From Dromiciops gliroides (taxonomy: Eukaryota; Chordata; Mammalia; Microbiotheria; Microbiotheriidae): DNA of 64,000 bases. The position numbers and the translations under genes were made by a program. The stretch spans positions 66,219,492-66,283,491 of the forward strand of contig NC_057867.1 in NCBI RefSeq assembly GCF_019393635.1. The letters run 5' to 3'. This document shows, piece after piece, positions 9,685-20,499 of this stretch. Positions within the stretch are counted from its first letter, which is position 1, and each line of letters opens with the position of its first letter. The notes beneath the pieces were generated by a model, which saw only the letters and a program-made list of their open reading frames with translations, had not been told where the DNA came from and did not search any database.

Positions 9685-10010
9685 AACAAACATTTATTTT
9701 ATTTTTTCCAGGAACATGTAAGGGTAGTTTTCAACATTCATTTTCATAAGATTTAGAGTTCTCAATTTTTCTCCCTCCCTCCCTCCCTTTCCTCCCCTCT
9801 CCATAAGACAGCAACCAGGTTATATATGTACAATCCACAAGTGCTCTTTTTATCGGTTCTTTCTACGGGGTGGGGGTGGGGGTGGGGGGATGGATAGTAA
9901 GTTTCCTCATTAGTTCCTTGGGATTGTCTTGGATCATTGCATTGCTGAGAATTAAGTCATTCACAATTGCTCATTGAACAATACTTGTCAGCTCCCTTTT
10001 ATGTGTTGTT
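9685..10010 (-). repeat. L1 3' UTR, minus strand
   Basis: Shares its layout with the L1 3' ends at 16196 and 33241: A/T-rich tail, 'gtttt caacattc' module, a CCCTCC tract (9771-9800), then 'tgtcttggatcattgcattg'. A G-rich run at 9867-9889 interrupts it. Confidence 0.75.
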
Positions 10011-10119
10011 TTCTTTTAGAATGCAAACACCTTGAAATAGCCCTGGACCTAAACTAGACCAAAGGCTGCCTGTGCTCAAAATTCAGTCCTTTGGTTCAAA
10101 ACCTTTGCCTCAGACAAAA

Positions 10120-10335
10120 TGAGGCCTGGGAAAGACCTTAAGGCCATCGACTCCATCCTGGGCCATCGCCATCACCAGTCATCTTGACCTCTGACCTGCC
10201 ACTAGACTCCCATGACCCTGGAGGAGAGAGTGAGGCTCACACTCTGCATAGTTATGCCTCACTTAAATCTAATTCACTTGCAAGTCAAGATATCACTCTC
10301 ATGTTTCATTTGTCCTCTTGGAAAGCAAAGGATGA
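10120..10335 (-). repeat. Unnamed interspersed repeat with (AAC)n tail
   Basis: Similar, in the opposite orientation, to 45430-45545. Reverse-complementing one gives the other's 'cctccagagccatctg' and 'gaggaccatgacatcaggg' modules. This copy ends in 'gatgaacaacaacaacaac'. I recall this as a common marsupial repeat but cannot name the family. Confidence 0.6.
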
Positions 10336-10379
10336 ACAACAACAACAACTTCTCGATGGCATTTTTACTTGTGTTTGTA

Positions 10380-10445
10380 TTCCCAGTGCTTAGCACAGTG
10401 CCTGGCTCAGAGTAAGAACTTACTAAATGCTTATTGACTGACTGA
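10380..10445 (+). repeat. L2-type 3' terminal scrap
   Basis: 'cttagcacagtgcctggctc' followed by 'actaaatgcttattgactga' is the terminal module of L2. Confidence 0.7.
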
Positions 10446-10504
10446 TTGGGAGTTCTCCATAGCGACAAAATTCGAGGTCTCCATCCCCCAATTATCCTTA
10501 GATA

Positions 10505-10778
10505 ATTGCTCACATTTCTCTGGTGTTTTAAGAGTTAAAAAGTACTTTCTTCAGAACCACTTTGTGAAGTAGGTAGTATAGATATTAATACCCCCGGGGA
10601 GAAACTGAGGCCCACACAGGTTAAGTGACTCAGGGTCATGTAATTTTAAGATGGGAGTGGCCTTAAAGAATATTTAGTCCAACTCTATCATTTTACAAAT
10701 GAGAAGAATCCAGGGTCACACAATTAGAAGATAAGTATTACGGCCAGGATTTGAACCCAGGGCTCCTGATCCTAGGTC
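10505..10778 (-). repeat. MIR-type CORE-SINE(s), minus strand
   Basis: 'gggagaaactgaggcccaca' and 'ggttaagtgactcagggtca' at 10598-10640 are followed by a second decayed block, 'ccagggtcacacaattagaa', at 10708. This suggests two overlapping insertions or a partial duplication. Confidence 0.7.
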
Positions 10779-10792
10779 CAATGCTCTTTTTT

Positions 10793-10935
10793 GTTTTTAG
10801 TGAGGCAATTGGGGTTAAGTGACTTGCCCAGGGTCACACAGCTAGTAAGTGTTAAGTGTCTGAGACCAGATTTAAACTCAGGTACTTCTGATTCCAGGGC
10901 CAGTGCTCTATCCACTGCGCCACCTAGCTGCTCCC
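10793..10935 (-). repeat. tRNA-derived SINE (WSINE1-like)
   Basis: Reverse-oriented. TSDs CCAATGCTCTTTTT lie at about 10779-10792 and 10936-10949. It inserted at the head end of the MIR copy just upstream. Confidence 0.92.
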
Positions 10936-10949
10936 CCAATGCTCTTTTT

Positions 10950-11340
10950 ACTTTACTACCCTGGCTGGAGGCTAGGACTACTATTTAAATTACTGCCAAA
11001 GCATGGCACAACGAATCTCCAGGCCTGCAGAACTCATCTAACAAGGGTCTGTGAAGCCATCTCAGACACCAGCTTCAGTTGCTCTGCCTCAGTCTCCACA
11101 TTTGCTTTAGCTCCTTTGCCAGAGACACATCTTGATGGATTTTTCTGTATAGATTCTTGGGATGCTTTGTCTAACTGGGAATGTTATCAACAAATATTCT
11201 GCTGTATGGATTTTATTACACAGGACAACATCTGCTGTGTTTGTTGAGTCTTCAATACTCCTCCTATCTCAGTTACACACTTAAGAATACTACAGCGATC
11301 CCTTTATTGCCTCAAAGGTTAATTTTTAATGCATAATCTT
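10950..11340. other. Unique-looking DNA
   Basis: No repeat seen. The 114-codon plus-strand frame at 10903-11247 starts inside the SINE, so it is not a gene. The 3' part is AT-rich ('ggttaatttttaatgcataa' near 11319) and could be conserved non-coding sequence. Confidence 0.35.
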
Positions 11341-11585
11341 GGTAGTTTAGCACAGAACCTGACACAAAGTAGGTGCTTAATAAATGTTTATTTAGTGATT
11401 AATAGACCCATTGACTGTTAGAATATCTATGAGGAAAAGGCTGAGATCAAGCCTTGATGTCTTTGAAAATACAGTGATTTATCCAAGGGCATACGGCTAG
11501 TTAGTGACAGACCCAGATCAGAACCCAAGGCTCCTTCCTTCTGGTCAGGCACTGTTTTCACTACACAACTCTGGGGCCATTATTA
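11341..11585. repeat. L2 terminal scrap and minus-strand MIR
   Basis: 11345-11400 reads 'tagcacagaacctgacacaa', then 'gtgcttaataaatgtttatt' (L2 end). 11470-11580 has the reverse MIR phrase 'ccaagggcatacggctagtt'. Confidence 0.65.
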
Positions 11586-11733
11586 TGGCTAGTCGTATAA
11601 ATCAACGTCTTAATCTTTTTTAGTCTCTGACACAGCAGTAAAAGTGTGTGTGCAGGGAGTAGGGAGGGAAAGGGAGTGATATTTTCTCACTTTGGTAATT
11701 TCTCATCAGAAATGAGCAAAGTGATGGGAAACA

Positions 11734-11784
11734 GGGCGGGGGGGGACGTTGGGGTGGGGACGGGGGTGGGGAGGGGTGGGTGGG
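11734..11784 (+). other. G-rich tract, potential G-quadruplex
   Basis: About 50 bases with eight or more runs of three or more G separated by 1-4 bases, in the pattern GGGG-T-GGGG-AC-GGGGG-T-GGGG-A-GGGG-T-GGG-T-GGG. It satisfies the usual G4 motif several times over. No gene start lies nearby. Confidence 0.85.
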
Positions 11785-11859
11785 TAATCTTAAAGACTAA
11801 GGTACTGCATCTGCTGATTAGAAACTTATTGAAAGGCAGGATTCCTTAGAGAGACATGC

Positions 11860-12055
11860 ATGGGAGCTGGGAGCCCTGGATTTATATACTCTCTACCACT
11901 AATGAACTATGTGACTATGGAAAAGAGGGAGGGAGGGAAGGCAGGCAGGCTTTTCTCTTTGTGTCTTAGTTTACCAGTCTATAAAAGAAATGAAATATGC
12001 TAGATGATCTCCAAGGGCCCTTCTTTGATTCTGTGCCCAGAGGGATGTGTCTGAT
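11860..12055 (+). repeat. MIR-type SINE with an internal GGGA expansion
   Basis: 'aatgaactatgtgactatgg' starts a CORE segment. A (GGGA)/(GGCA) stretch at 11925-11950 interrupts it, and the tail resumes at 'cttagtttaccagtctataa'. Confidence 0.6.
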
Positions 12056-12077
12056 TTCCCTTTGAAAGTATCTTCTC

Positions 12078-12230
12078 GGGGACAGCTAGATGGTGCAGTG
12101 GTAAAGCACCGGCCCTGGATTCAGGAGTACCTGAGTTCAAATCCGGCCTCAGACACTTACTAGCTGTGTGACCTTGGGCAAGTCACTTAACCACCATTGC
12201 CCCGCCAAAAAAAGAAAAGAAAAAAAGAAA
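12078..12230 (+). repeat. tRNA-derived SINE (WSINE1-like)
   Basis: Forward copy with a tail of A and G (12206-12230). Perfect 13-bp TSDs, AAAGTATCTTCTC, at 12065-12077 and 12231-12243. Confidence 0.95.
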
Positions 12231-12243
12231 AAAGTATCTTCTC

Positions 12244-13200
12244 TTCAAATTCGTATTGAGCAATTTCTCTGAGTATTTCCTTTGCCCTCATCAAACTCTA
12301 CAGTATGCCATACTTATTTGTGCATGGGTTTTATGTAATCTACTCCTCTAGAAGCTGGCAAACTCTTTGATCGAAGCTCAAAGAATGGGCCAGCACTTCA
12401 GGGCATGTGACTGAGTCTGTAGGGCTTGTCTATACCACACGAGATGGGCATTATTAGCATCAGCCTAGAGCAGGGCATACATATGAGCATCTTCCAAATA
12501 AAAAGAAAAAAAACTTCTAAGAAGCAGCTTGAGTTCAGACAAAGTGTTATCTCTCTACACAGCCTCTATTTTTAATTCTTAATCTTTGGCAAATTCCCTA
12601 CGCTTTTGAACTCTGACCTGCGATGGAATCATCCACTTGGCTTAACCCTTGGATGTCAGCCCCCTGTAGTCACTTCAGTGCCTTAGCTCAGACTGGCTTT
12701 GGATTTACTTTGGCTTTTTGCCTTTCCTCTTCCGAGCCTCCTCTTCCTCTTCTGAGGATTACCCTTTCTAATGCCTGCCCATAAATTTTTCCAAGATTAC
12801 TAGTATGTCCTGGTTTTGCCTTGGGGGCTACATGGCAGAAGGGTCTTTGTGGTTTTTTGCCTTTGGATCCATAGAGCCCAGTAAAGTCCCAGCACACAGT
12901 CAGATAGCTCTCTGATCTCACGGATATAGGCATTTCTTCCAATGATGCAGACTATAGCTCATTTGTGCCTACTCATCTTGCATGACCCTTACCCAAGGTT
13001 TCCCTTTCCAAGTTCATCTCAGGGGGTCCTTCCTCTCTTTCTTTTGGCACTGCAAATGGAATGTTCTATTAGAAAATTCTATTCAAAGTGAAGAACTCTA
13101 CTGAAAAATTCTTCTGAAAGTAGAGCCCTAGTGGCTATGCATTAGTTCCTCCCTCCTCTCATGTGTGGCCAGCCTATCTTTCTTTTCAATGAAATGTTTC
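12244..13200. other. Nearly 1 kb without a recognisable repeat or gene
   Basis: The longest frame is an 84-codon minus-strand one at 12688-12942, rich in K, E and R near its end. I recognise no protein and see no splice or polyadenylation context. An acidic-basic run in another minus frame near 12720-12760 is only low-complexity sequence. Confidence 0.35.
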
Positions 13201-13210
13201 CCTGGTTCTT

Positions 13211-13360
13211 TTTTTTTTTTGGGGGGGGGAGGCAATTGGGGTTAAGTGACTTGCCCAGGGTCACACAGCTAGTAAGTGTCAAGTGTCTGAGGCCGGATTC
13301 GAACTCAGGTCCTCCTGAATCCAGGGCCAGTGCTTTATCCACTGCGCCACCTAGCTGCCC
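13211..13360 (-). repeat. tRNA-derived SINE (WSINE1-like)
   Basis: Reverse-oriented, with a T/G homopolymer junction at the tail (13211-13229). TSDs CTGGTTCTT (13202-13210) and CTGATTCTT (13361-13369). Confidence 0.92.
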
Positions 13361-13369
13361 CTGATTCTT

Positions 13370-14013
13370 CTTTGATGTTCCTGGCTTGCTGTACCACATG
13401 GCTCTCCACTGCCCCCAGGTGATGTTCAAACACCATAGTTTCCCTTGCACTGAGTAAACACTTAATAAACACTTAAGTTTGTGTAATTGCATTGTCTGGT
13501 GGGGCAGGAAGATGGGGCAGGGTGGGAGGGATGAGAAACAGCAAAGTAACTAGGCATCATAGCTCCTTTCCATTAAGCAATAAAAGGCATGAGAAGTTGC
13601 CATTTCCACTCCATCCCTTCTAAACAATATCCAAGAGCATGACACCATAGGTGTTCTGGGCTCTAGATACCATAAAGCAGTCAGTTCACCAGATGGCCTC
13701 CAACACACATAGACATTTCAGCCATCTTTGGGGCTTCTTCTGTCCTCTTCAGTAAGGCCCAGTTATGCAAAGTTCTGGCATTGGTTGCTCTTCTGATTTA
13801 TCCCAGCAAGAACCTACTGGAACCTCAAGGCAGCTCAGCAGCATCCTTCCAAGGGGGCCCAGAGGGAGACCTTCTCTGGACTGGGCATTACTTCCTAAAG
13901 AAGGTATTCCCATTCACTTGTAAAAGGCCAATATGCGTGAGAGACCTGCTTACATCCTCTTTACTTTCCTGAAGGACTTCTTGACATCTCTCATTTCCAT
14001 CCAAAGTGAAATG
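13370..14013. other. Unassigned DNA
   Basis: Only 'actgagtaaacacttaataa' near 13450 hints at an L2/MIR end. There is no convincing gene; the 63-codon plus frame at 13781-13972 is unrecognised. Confidence 0.35.
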
Positions 14014-14024
14014 ATTTCCTTTCT

Positions 14025-14182
14025 TTTGTTTTTGTTTTTGTTTTGTGGCGCAATTGGGGTTAAGTGACTTGCCCAGGGTCACACAGCTAGGAAGTATTAA
14101 GTGTCTGAGGTCAGATTTGAACTCAGTTCCTCCTGACTACAGGGCCGGGACTCTATCTACTGTGCCACCTAGCTGCCCCACA
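14025..14182 (-). repeat. tRNA-derived SINE (WSINE1-like)
   Basis: Reverse-oriented with a (TTTTTG)n tail. Perfect TSDs, ATTTCCTTTCT, at 14014-14024 and 14183-14193. Confidence 0.93.
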
Positions 14183-14529
14183 ATTTCCTTTCTAAAGCTA
14201 TCCTAAAATCAGCCTGAGAAAGAGAGGCCAGAGAAATGGGCTTTCCTAATTCTGGTCAGTTCTGTGGCAGCTAGCTAGAAACCCTCTTCTATTTTTGAGG
14301 AAATCTGGGGTCACTGATCAGGCTTCAGACAAAAAGAGATTCACAGAGGACCATGCTTCTGGCAGCTTCACTAACATGAAGTCTCTCTTGAGGGGCCTCC
14401 AATCTGCACCAATGTGTATAGACTAGCAGTGCCCCACAAGAATGGGGTACCCTCTTTCCCAGGGACTTGTTAAGGCAACCATGTCCTGAAATAGTGGCTG
14501 TGCCACCAGCTTAGAAGAGAGCATGTTCA

Positions 14530-14970
14530 ATGTGGATGCTAGAAAAGACCTTAGAGGTCACCTAATCCAGTCTTCTCACTTTAAAGAGGAGGAAACTAAA
14601 GTTCATAGAAGGGAAATGAGGTGCCTAAGGTCACATGGGTGATAGGCACACGACTTATGACTCCCAATGCAGTGGGCTTTCCACTATGTTATGTGAACTC
14701 CTCCAATCTCATTGGAGCCTGACTAAGACTCTGGCAGGCAAGATAAGGCAAGTATGATTATTCCCATTTTACAGGTGAAGAAACTCAAATTCAGAGAGGG
14801 GAGTGATTTAGGTCACTGGACATGGATTTGGAAGGGACAGTAGAGATTATCTTTCATTTTACAGAGGAAGAAACTGAGGACTAGAGAATTTAAGTGATTG
14901 GTCCAAGGCCACATAGCCAATAGTTAGCAGCGATGAGTCACAAACCTAGCCCTTGGCTACAGGGATACAA
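14530..14970 (-). repeat. Two or three minus-strand MIR-type SINEs
   Basis: The reverse MIR phrases 'gaggaggaaactaaagttca', 'ttcccattttacaggtgaag' and 'tttacagaggaagaaactga' recur at about 14586, 14761 and 14856. Three copies of one module in 300 bp mean serial insertion or local duplication. The interval 14194-14530 is unassigned. Confidence 0.75.
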
Positions 14971-14999
14971 GGGATAGAGTTCAGTCTTTGTAGTAGTTG

Positions 15000-16195
15000 T
15001 GATGGCAACTTGGTCACATCTGGCTTCTCCTGAGGCTCAGTGTTCGTCACCTGCCAGAGTAGAGCTCCAAAACCTTGGAAATTCATACTTCCCTTAGGAG
15101 TGGACTTGGCACTAATCTTCCTGGTGCAACCACATGGTACTCTGGTATGAAAAACTGGAACGTGTGTTGGGATATATGTCTAGGATATGACAAGAAACCT
15201 CTCAGATTTCTCAAACCTGATAACTAATACCAAGTTCTGATGATTCATGTGAGGGTAAATAATGGACCATGTGGAAACTGGAAAACAAACTGAAGGCTTT
15301 AGCACCACAGGTGGTATTTCCATCATTGCTATTGACTAATGGGAGACAGATTTGAGAACAGCTGCTTAAGAAGATGTGCTTGAGAATAGAATTCCTATTT
15401 CTGGGACATAGCTTGAGCTATAGGAAAGATGGGGTCTTGGCCAGGGATGGAGTGGAATTAATAAGAGCCAGTAAAATATTTGCCTCAGGACTAAGGGAGT
15501 CTGTTCAAAATAGCACTAAATTGGAAATAGAGGAGGAGGAGAGGAAACTGCCTACATCTAGCCATTAAGGTAGATACCACAGAGGGTATCCATGGTACTG
15601 AAAGTATCTCAAAGTAAGAAGAAAATTAGTAGAAAAGACCAGTAATTTTCAGTAGACAGCGTTCAGTGGGAGGCATAGTTTACTGCTACCCTCAGATATC
15701 TATCTATATGCAAATGTGCAGGATATGGATAAGAGGGTGAACTATTGATATGATGAGGCAAAATCAACCACATATGTATCACAGAAACTTGCTGAGATAT
15801 GACACATGACTAGAATATGGCAATGAAAGGCAATGCCTTATTCAAAAGCAATATATTAATAATAATAGCTATTAGACAAAAGGTGTGATGGAGTTGCATT
15901 ATATATCAAAAAGATATACTCTGGTGAGGAAATCCATGAGTCAGAGAGGGCAAGCATGGTGGAAAGCATTTGGGTAGGGATCAATGAAGGAAAAACATAA
16001 GCTATTATGCAGGAAATATATTATGGACTGCCTGGCCAGAAGAAGGAAATGGATGATGAATTCCAGAAGTGATCACAAAGTTGTCAAATAGACATGATAT
16101 AGGAGTGATGTGGGACTTCAGCTATCCAAACATCTGCTGGTGCAAAGCCAGTGATAAATTTTGGAATAGTTTTGTTGATGAGCTCATTCTTCTTT
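15000..16195 (+). repeat. CR1/L3 LINE, endonuclease region
   Basis: In plus-sense pieces the CR1 endonuclease pattern is visible: 'atcacagaaacttgctgaga' (T-E-T-W-like), 'atatattatggactgcctgg' (Y-Y-x-x-P-like) and 'gtgatgtgggacttcagcta' (the V-x-G-D-F-N-Y position, here M-W-D-F-S-Y) at about 16105. The same segment recurs at 41090-42050. It is broken by many stops and ends where an L1 tail begins. Confidence 0.7.
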
Positions 16196-17201
16196 TCTTT
16201 TTTAAAAAATTCTATCCTAAAAATTTTATTTCTTTTTAACCATCTTTAAAAATTTTTTTGAGTTCTAAATTATCTCCCTCCCTCTAGCCCTTCCTCCACC
16301 CCATTGAGAAGACAAGCAATATGATATCAATTATCCATATGAAATCATGCAAACATATTTCCATATTAGCCATGTCACCAAAAAGTCAAGAAAAATAAAA
16401 TGAAAAGTTGTACTTCATTTTGTACTCAGAGTTCATCAGATCTTTCTCTGGAGAGGGACGGCATTTTTCATTTTGAGTCCTTTGAAACTGTCTTGGATCA
16501 TTGTCTTGATCAGAGTAGCTAAGTCTTTCACAGTTGATCATCATTATAATACTGTTGTTACTGTGTACAATGATCTGGTCCTGCTTACTTCATTCTGTAT
16601 CAGTTCATATAGGTCTTCCCAGATTTTTCTGAAACCATTTCTTATTGCGCTATTGTGCAATATAGTATTCCATCACAATCCTATACCATAACTTGTTCAG
16701 CCATTCCCCAATTGATGGACATCCCCTCAATTTCTAATTATTTTCCACCACAAAAAAGATCTGCTATAAATATTTTTGTACACATAGATCTGTTTGCTTT
16801 TTCTTCGATCTCTGACCTCGTATTGATATTGCAGGGTCAAAGGGTATGCATAATTTTATAGACCTTTGGGTATTATTCCGAATTGGTTGGAGCCATTCAC
16901 AACTTTATCAATGGTACATTATTGTCCCTATTTTTCCACATCCTCTCCAACATGTGTCATTTTTCCTTTCTGTCATACTAGTCAATCTGATATGTGTGAG
17001 TTGGTACCTCAGAGTTGTTTTAGTTTGCATTTCTCTAATCAATAGTGATTTAGAACATTTTTTTCATATGACTATAGATAACTTTGATCTCTTCTGAATA
17101 CTGCCTGTTAATATCCCTTGACCATTCATCAATTCGGAAATGGCTCTTATTTTTATACATCTGATTTAGTTCCTTATGTATCTGAGAAATGAGGCCTTTA
17201 T

Positions 17202-17369
17202 TTGTTTTTCTGTTTTTGTTTTTGTTTTTTTTACGGGGGCAATGGGGGTTAAGTGACTTGCCCAGGGTCACATAGCTAGTAAGTGTCAAGTGTCCGAGGC
17301 CGGATTTGAACTCAGGTACTCCTGAATCTAGGGCCGGTGCTCTATCCACTGTACCACCTAGCTGCCCCG
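17202..17369 (-). repeat. tRNA-derived SINE (WSINE1-like) in L1
   Basis: Reverse-oriented. Perfect 15-bp TSDs, AAATGAGGCCTTTAT, at 17187-17201 and 17370-17384. The L1 coding segment reads on across the site once the SINE is discounted. Confidence 0.95.
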
Positions 17370-17885
17370 AAATGAGGCCTTTATCAGAGAAACTTGCTGT
17401 AAACATTTTTGATATTACTTCATTGTCTATGGTAGCTGTTAGCAAAATGTAGTTTCCCTACTTTTCTCTTTTAATTAGGTCTACCTTTGCTTTTCTGGTC
17501 TGAGATCATGATTCTTACCCCTGCCTTTTTTTAACCTCAGCTAAAGTTTAAAAGATTCTGCTCCAGCTCTTTATTTTCATTCTGTGTGTCTTTTTGTTTC
17601 AAGTGTGTCTCTTAAAAAAATGGATTTATAACCCATTCTGCTATCTGCTTCCATTTTATGGATGAATTCATCCCATTCACATTCAGAGTTGTGATTATTA
17701 GCTGTGTATTTCTCACAATCCTATTTTCTTCTGTTTATCCTTCTCTCTTTTTATCCTGTCCCTCCTCAAAAGTCTGTTTTGCTTCTGATCATTGCCTCCT
17801 TTAATCTGCACTCCCTCTTATTACCCCCCTTTTATTTTATCCCCTTCCTCATCTATTTCCTTGTTGGGTAAGATAGATTTCTATA

Positions 17886-18092
17886 GGGTGGGCAAAGAGT
17901 CACAATGCTTTAATAACTTTTTTGAAAATTATTTTTTCTTTGTTTTTGCCATTTACTATTTGATTTTTCACACATAATATAAATTCATTTCCTATATATA
18001 CTGTATATGATTCTATTATATTGTAAATTAAAAACAAAAAATAAAGGAGTTATTAAATATTGAAATCCCTTTGTGACTTTTGGCTTACCCTG
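17886..18092. mobile_element. Mariner-like MITE, about 207 bp, inside L1
   Basis: The left end GGGTGGGCAAAGAGTCACAA and the right end (reverse complement GGGTAAGCCAAAAGTCACAA) form imperfect TIRs. Inside, 'ttaataact' on the left pairs with 'agttattaa' on the right, so the inverted repeat runs further inward. TA lies at both borders (17884-17885 and 18093-18094), as in Tc1/mariner TSDs. It is AT-rich with no transposase. The L1 text is continuous across it. Confidence 0.78.
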
Positions 18093-18224
18093 TATATCCA
18101 TCTGAGTGCATAGAAATAGTCTTGCCTCTTTGAACCAATTCCAATGAGAATGACGCTAAAGCATTGCTCGCTTGCTTCCCACTTTCCCCTCCATTGTAAA
18201 AATTATTCCTTGAGCACCTCTTTT

Positions 18225-18373
18225 TTTTTTTTTTTTTAGTGAGGCAATTGGGGTTAAGTGACTTGCCCAGGGTCACACAGCTAGTAAGTGTTAAGTGTCT
18301 GAGGCCAAATTTGAACTCAGGTACTCCTGACTCCAGGGCCGGTGCTCTATCCACTATGCCACCTAGCTGCCCC
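18225..18373 (-). repeat. tRNA-derived SINE (WSINE1-like) in L1
   Basis: Reverse-oriented. Perfect TSDs, GAGCACCTCTTTT, at 18212-18224 and 18374-18386. Confidence 0.95.
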
Positions 18374-18840
18374 GAGCACCTCTTTTAAGAGAAATAATTT
18401 TCCTTTCTCTCCCCCCTTCTCCCAGTGCATTCCTCTTTCTTACCCCTTCATTTTATTTTGATATCATAACAACATAATCGACTCACACCCATGCCCTTTA
18501 TTTAGACTCCTTCTAACTACCCTAATAATGATAAAGTTCTTAGGAATTACTATTAGCATCTGCCCATACAGGAATATTAATAGTTCAACCTTATTGAGTC
18601 CCTTGTGATTTCTTTCATCTTTACTCTCTTATGCTTCTCTTGAGTCTAGTGTTTGAAAGTCAAACATTCTATTCAGCTCTAGTCTTTTCATCAGGAGTAC
18701 TTGAAAGTCCTCTATTTAATTAAATACCTATTTTCCCCTGCAGGATTATACTCAGTTTTTTTGGGTAGGTGATTCTTGGTTGTAATCCTAGTTCCTTTGC
18801 CTTCAAGAATATCATGTTCTAAATCCTCCACTCCTTTAAT

Positions 18841-18984
18841 ATTTTTTTGTGAGGCAATTGGGGTTAAGTGACTTGCCCAGGGTCACACAGCTAGTAAGTG
18901 TTAAGTGTCTGAGGCCAGATTTGAACTCAGGTCCTCCTGACTCCAGGGCTGGTGCTCTATCTACTGCTCCACCTAGCTGCCCCA
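18841..18984 (-). repeat. tRNA-derived SINE (WSINE1-like)
   Basis: Reverse-oriented. Perfect TSDs, ACTCCTTTAAT, at 18830-18840 and 18985-18995. It lies at the far (5') edge of the recognisable L1. Confidence 0.94.
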
Positions 18985-18995
18985 ACTCCTTTAAT

Positions 18996-20222
18996 CTTGA
19001 AAGGACTTCTGAGTTACATGATCCATCAACCAATCATTAACATTTATTAGGTGTCCACTATATGCCAGGCAGTGTGCTAAGTGCTAGAGGAAAAAGAGGG
19101 GGCACTAGATATTTTCCCTAATCCTTATGACCTCTCAAACCTCTTAAAAATAAATTATGTACCAAAAATAAAGCAACTTCAGATGTCTCCATGGTCTAGG
19201 ACACCCAGAATCCAAAAGAAGATTAAAAAACCCATGAGCTAATGCTTACTCACCCTGAGCTCACTCAGAACCCTTCCCATACTTCTCACTACTGACAGCA
19301 AGGCTACACTAACAGATCCAATGATATAACAGACAAACTTGCAGTAAGACCCAGCCCCACAACCCGGTCACCCCTTTTTCTTTCCAATGCTATGGAGACC
19401 CCTGATTCCATGTTGTAGAAGTTTGCTTAGCAGCCACAGAGAGCCAGTGTGGTGACAGTCCAAGAGAAGCAAAAGCCTGCTAGGGGCTATAATGCTGTAG
19501 TACCAGGGCTGCAAAGTTCTGAATTGCTGGTGCCAGGCCAGAGAACTGAGGAACACAGAAAGACAAGACACCAAGAAAGGATGTCATTTTGTGTGGGGGG
19601 GTACTGTATAGCATTCAAACAGTCTTGTGTTATTCAAATTTCCTTTTCTTTTTATTTGAAGGTCTTTTACCTGATTACTTGTAGAACTTGCTGTTTCTGA
19701 ATTGAATTATTAAATGTAACAGCAATGAAACTCAGGATACAGCCCAGAGTAACCTATCCTGAAAATATGAGCTTAACCATTAACCATAAATGAAAAAGAT
19801 GAATAATTAACAATAAAGAGACATTTGCAATCCATCTACAGAGAAAGAACTAATGGTATCTGAAAAGAGATTCAAGCATAAATTTTTTTTGACAGTTCTT
19901 TAATCCAGTTTTGTTTTTATCTGTTTTCTCTCACAATTTAGCTAATATGGAGACATTTGAAAGGTTTTTGAAAGAAAACCAGAACTGAAGAGATTATTTG
20001 CTTCTCAAACAACTCAAACAATAGAGATGCAGGAAGAGTGCATAAATGCAGAAGCCAAGGACAACAACAACAACAGAGTGACAGCAGAGATCAATAAGAA
20101 ACTTCTTTCTAGATGTACACAAGGAGACAGGGGTGAAGGTGAAAGTCTGGTGGAGGTAACAGTGAAGAGGTAGGCCTGGAGCATTATGGACAGAACCTGG
20201 TGACACCCTGCCTATAGGTGAA
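18996..20222. other. Mostly unassigned; MAR-like module at 19030-19095
   Basis: 'aacatttattaggtgtccac' and 'gccaggcagtgtgctaagtg' mark a MAR/MIR-type module. The rest (19100-20220) may be old L1 5' sequence, but I cannot show it. The frames at 19368-19700 and 19994-20206 are unrecognised. Confidence 0.4.
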
Positions 20223-20237
20223 TTGATGGGCTTTTTT

Positions 20238-20375
20238 CCCCCCTGGACAATGAGGGTTAAGTGACTTGCCCAGGGTCACACAGCTAGTAAGTGTCAAGTG
20301 TCTGAGGACGGATTTGAACTCAGGTCCTCCTGACTCCAGGGCCAGTGCTCTATCCACTATGCCACGTAGCTGCCC
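20238..20375 (-). repeat. tRNA-derived SINE (WSINE1-like)
   Basis: Reverse-oriented. TSDs TTGATGGGCTTTTTT (20223-20237) and TTGATGTGCTTTTTT (20376-20390), one mismatch. Confidence 0.93.
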
Positions 20376-20499
20376 TTGATGTGCTTTTTTGTGGGACTAT
20401 ATTACAACACAGGAGGGTACATGAAAGGGGACAGGAGAACAATGGGACAGAGAGGAACGTGTGATGAGATGGGTTCAAATCAAAGGCTAACGATGAGGA

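Larger units (their letters stand above)
16196..18840 (-). repeat. L1 LINE, internally deleted, with nested insertions
   Basis: The tail and 3' UTR lie at 16196-16480. The ORF2 C-terminal region follows to about 17450: minus frames give WSRDINRQYSEE and SHMKK, the conserved late-ORF2 segment. At about 17450 it jumps to the 5'/endonuclease-proximal region ('cccattcacattcagagttg'), so most of ORF2 is missing. The 5' part to 18840 matches 7750-8100. Three SINEs and one MITE interrupt it. Confidence 0.8.

Noticed and set aside
12078-12230. Possible tRNA genes in SINE heads
   Set aside because: The heads keep B-box-like and weak A-box-like sequence but cannot fold into a full cloverleaf, and they are followed by SINE bodies with TSDs.
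12688-12942. 84-codon minus-strand frame with a basic-acidic end
   Set aside because: No recognisable domain, no splice or polyadenylation context, and other frames over the same bases are equally open.
13161-13364. Recurring peptide LGLSDLPRVTQLVSVKCLRP in many frames
   Set aside because: It is the antisense translation of the common SINE, seen wherever a reverse copy lies. It is not a protein family.
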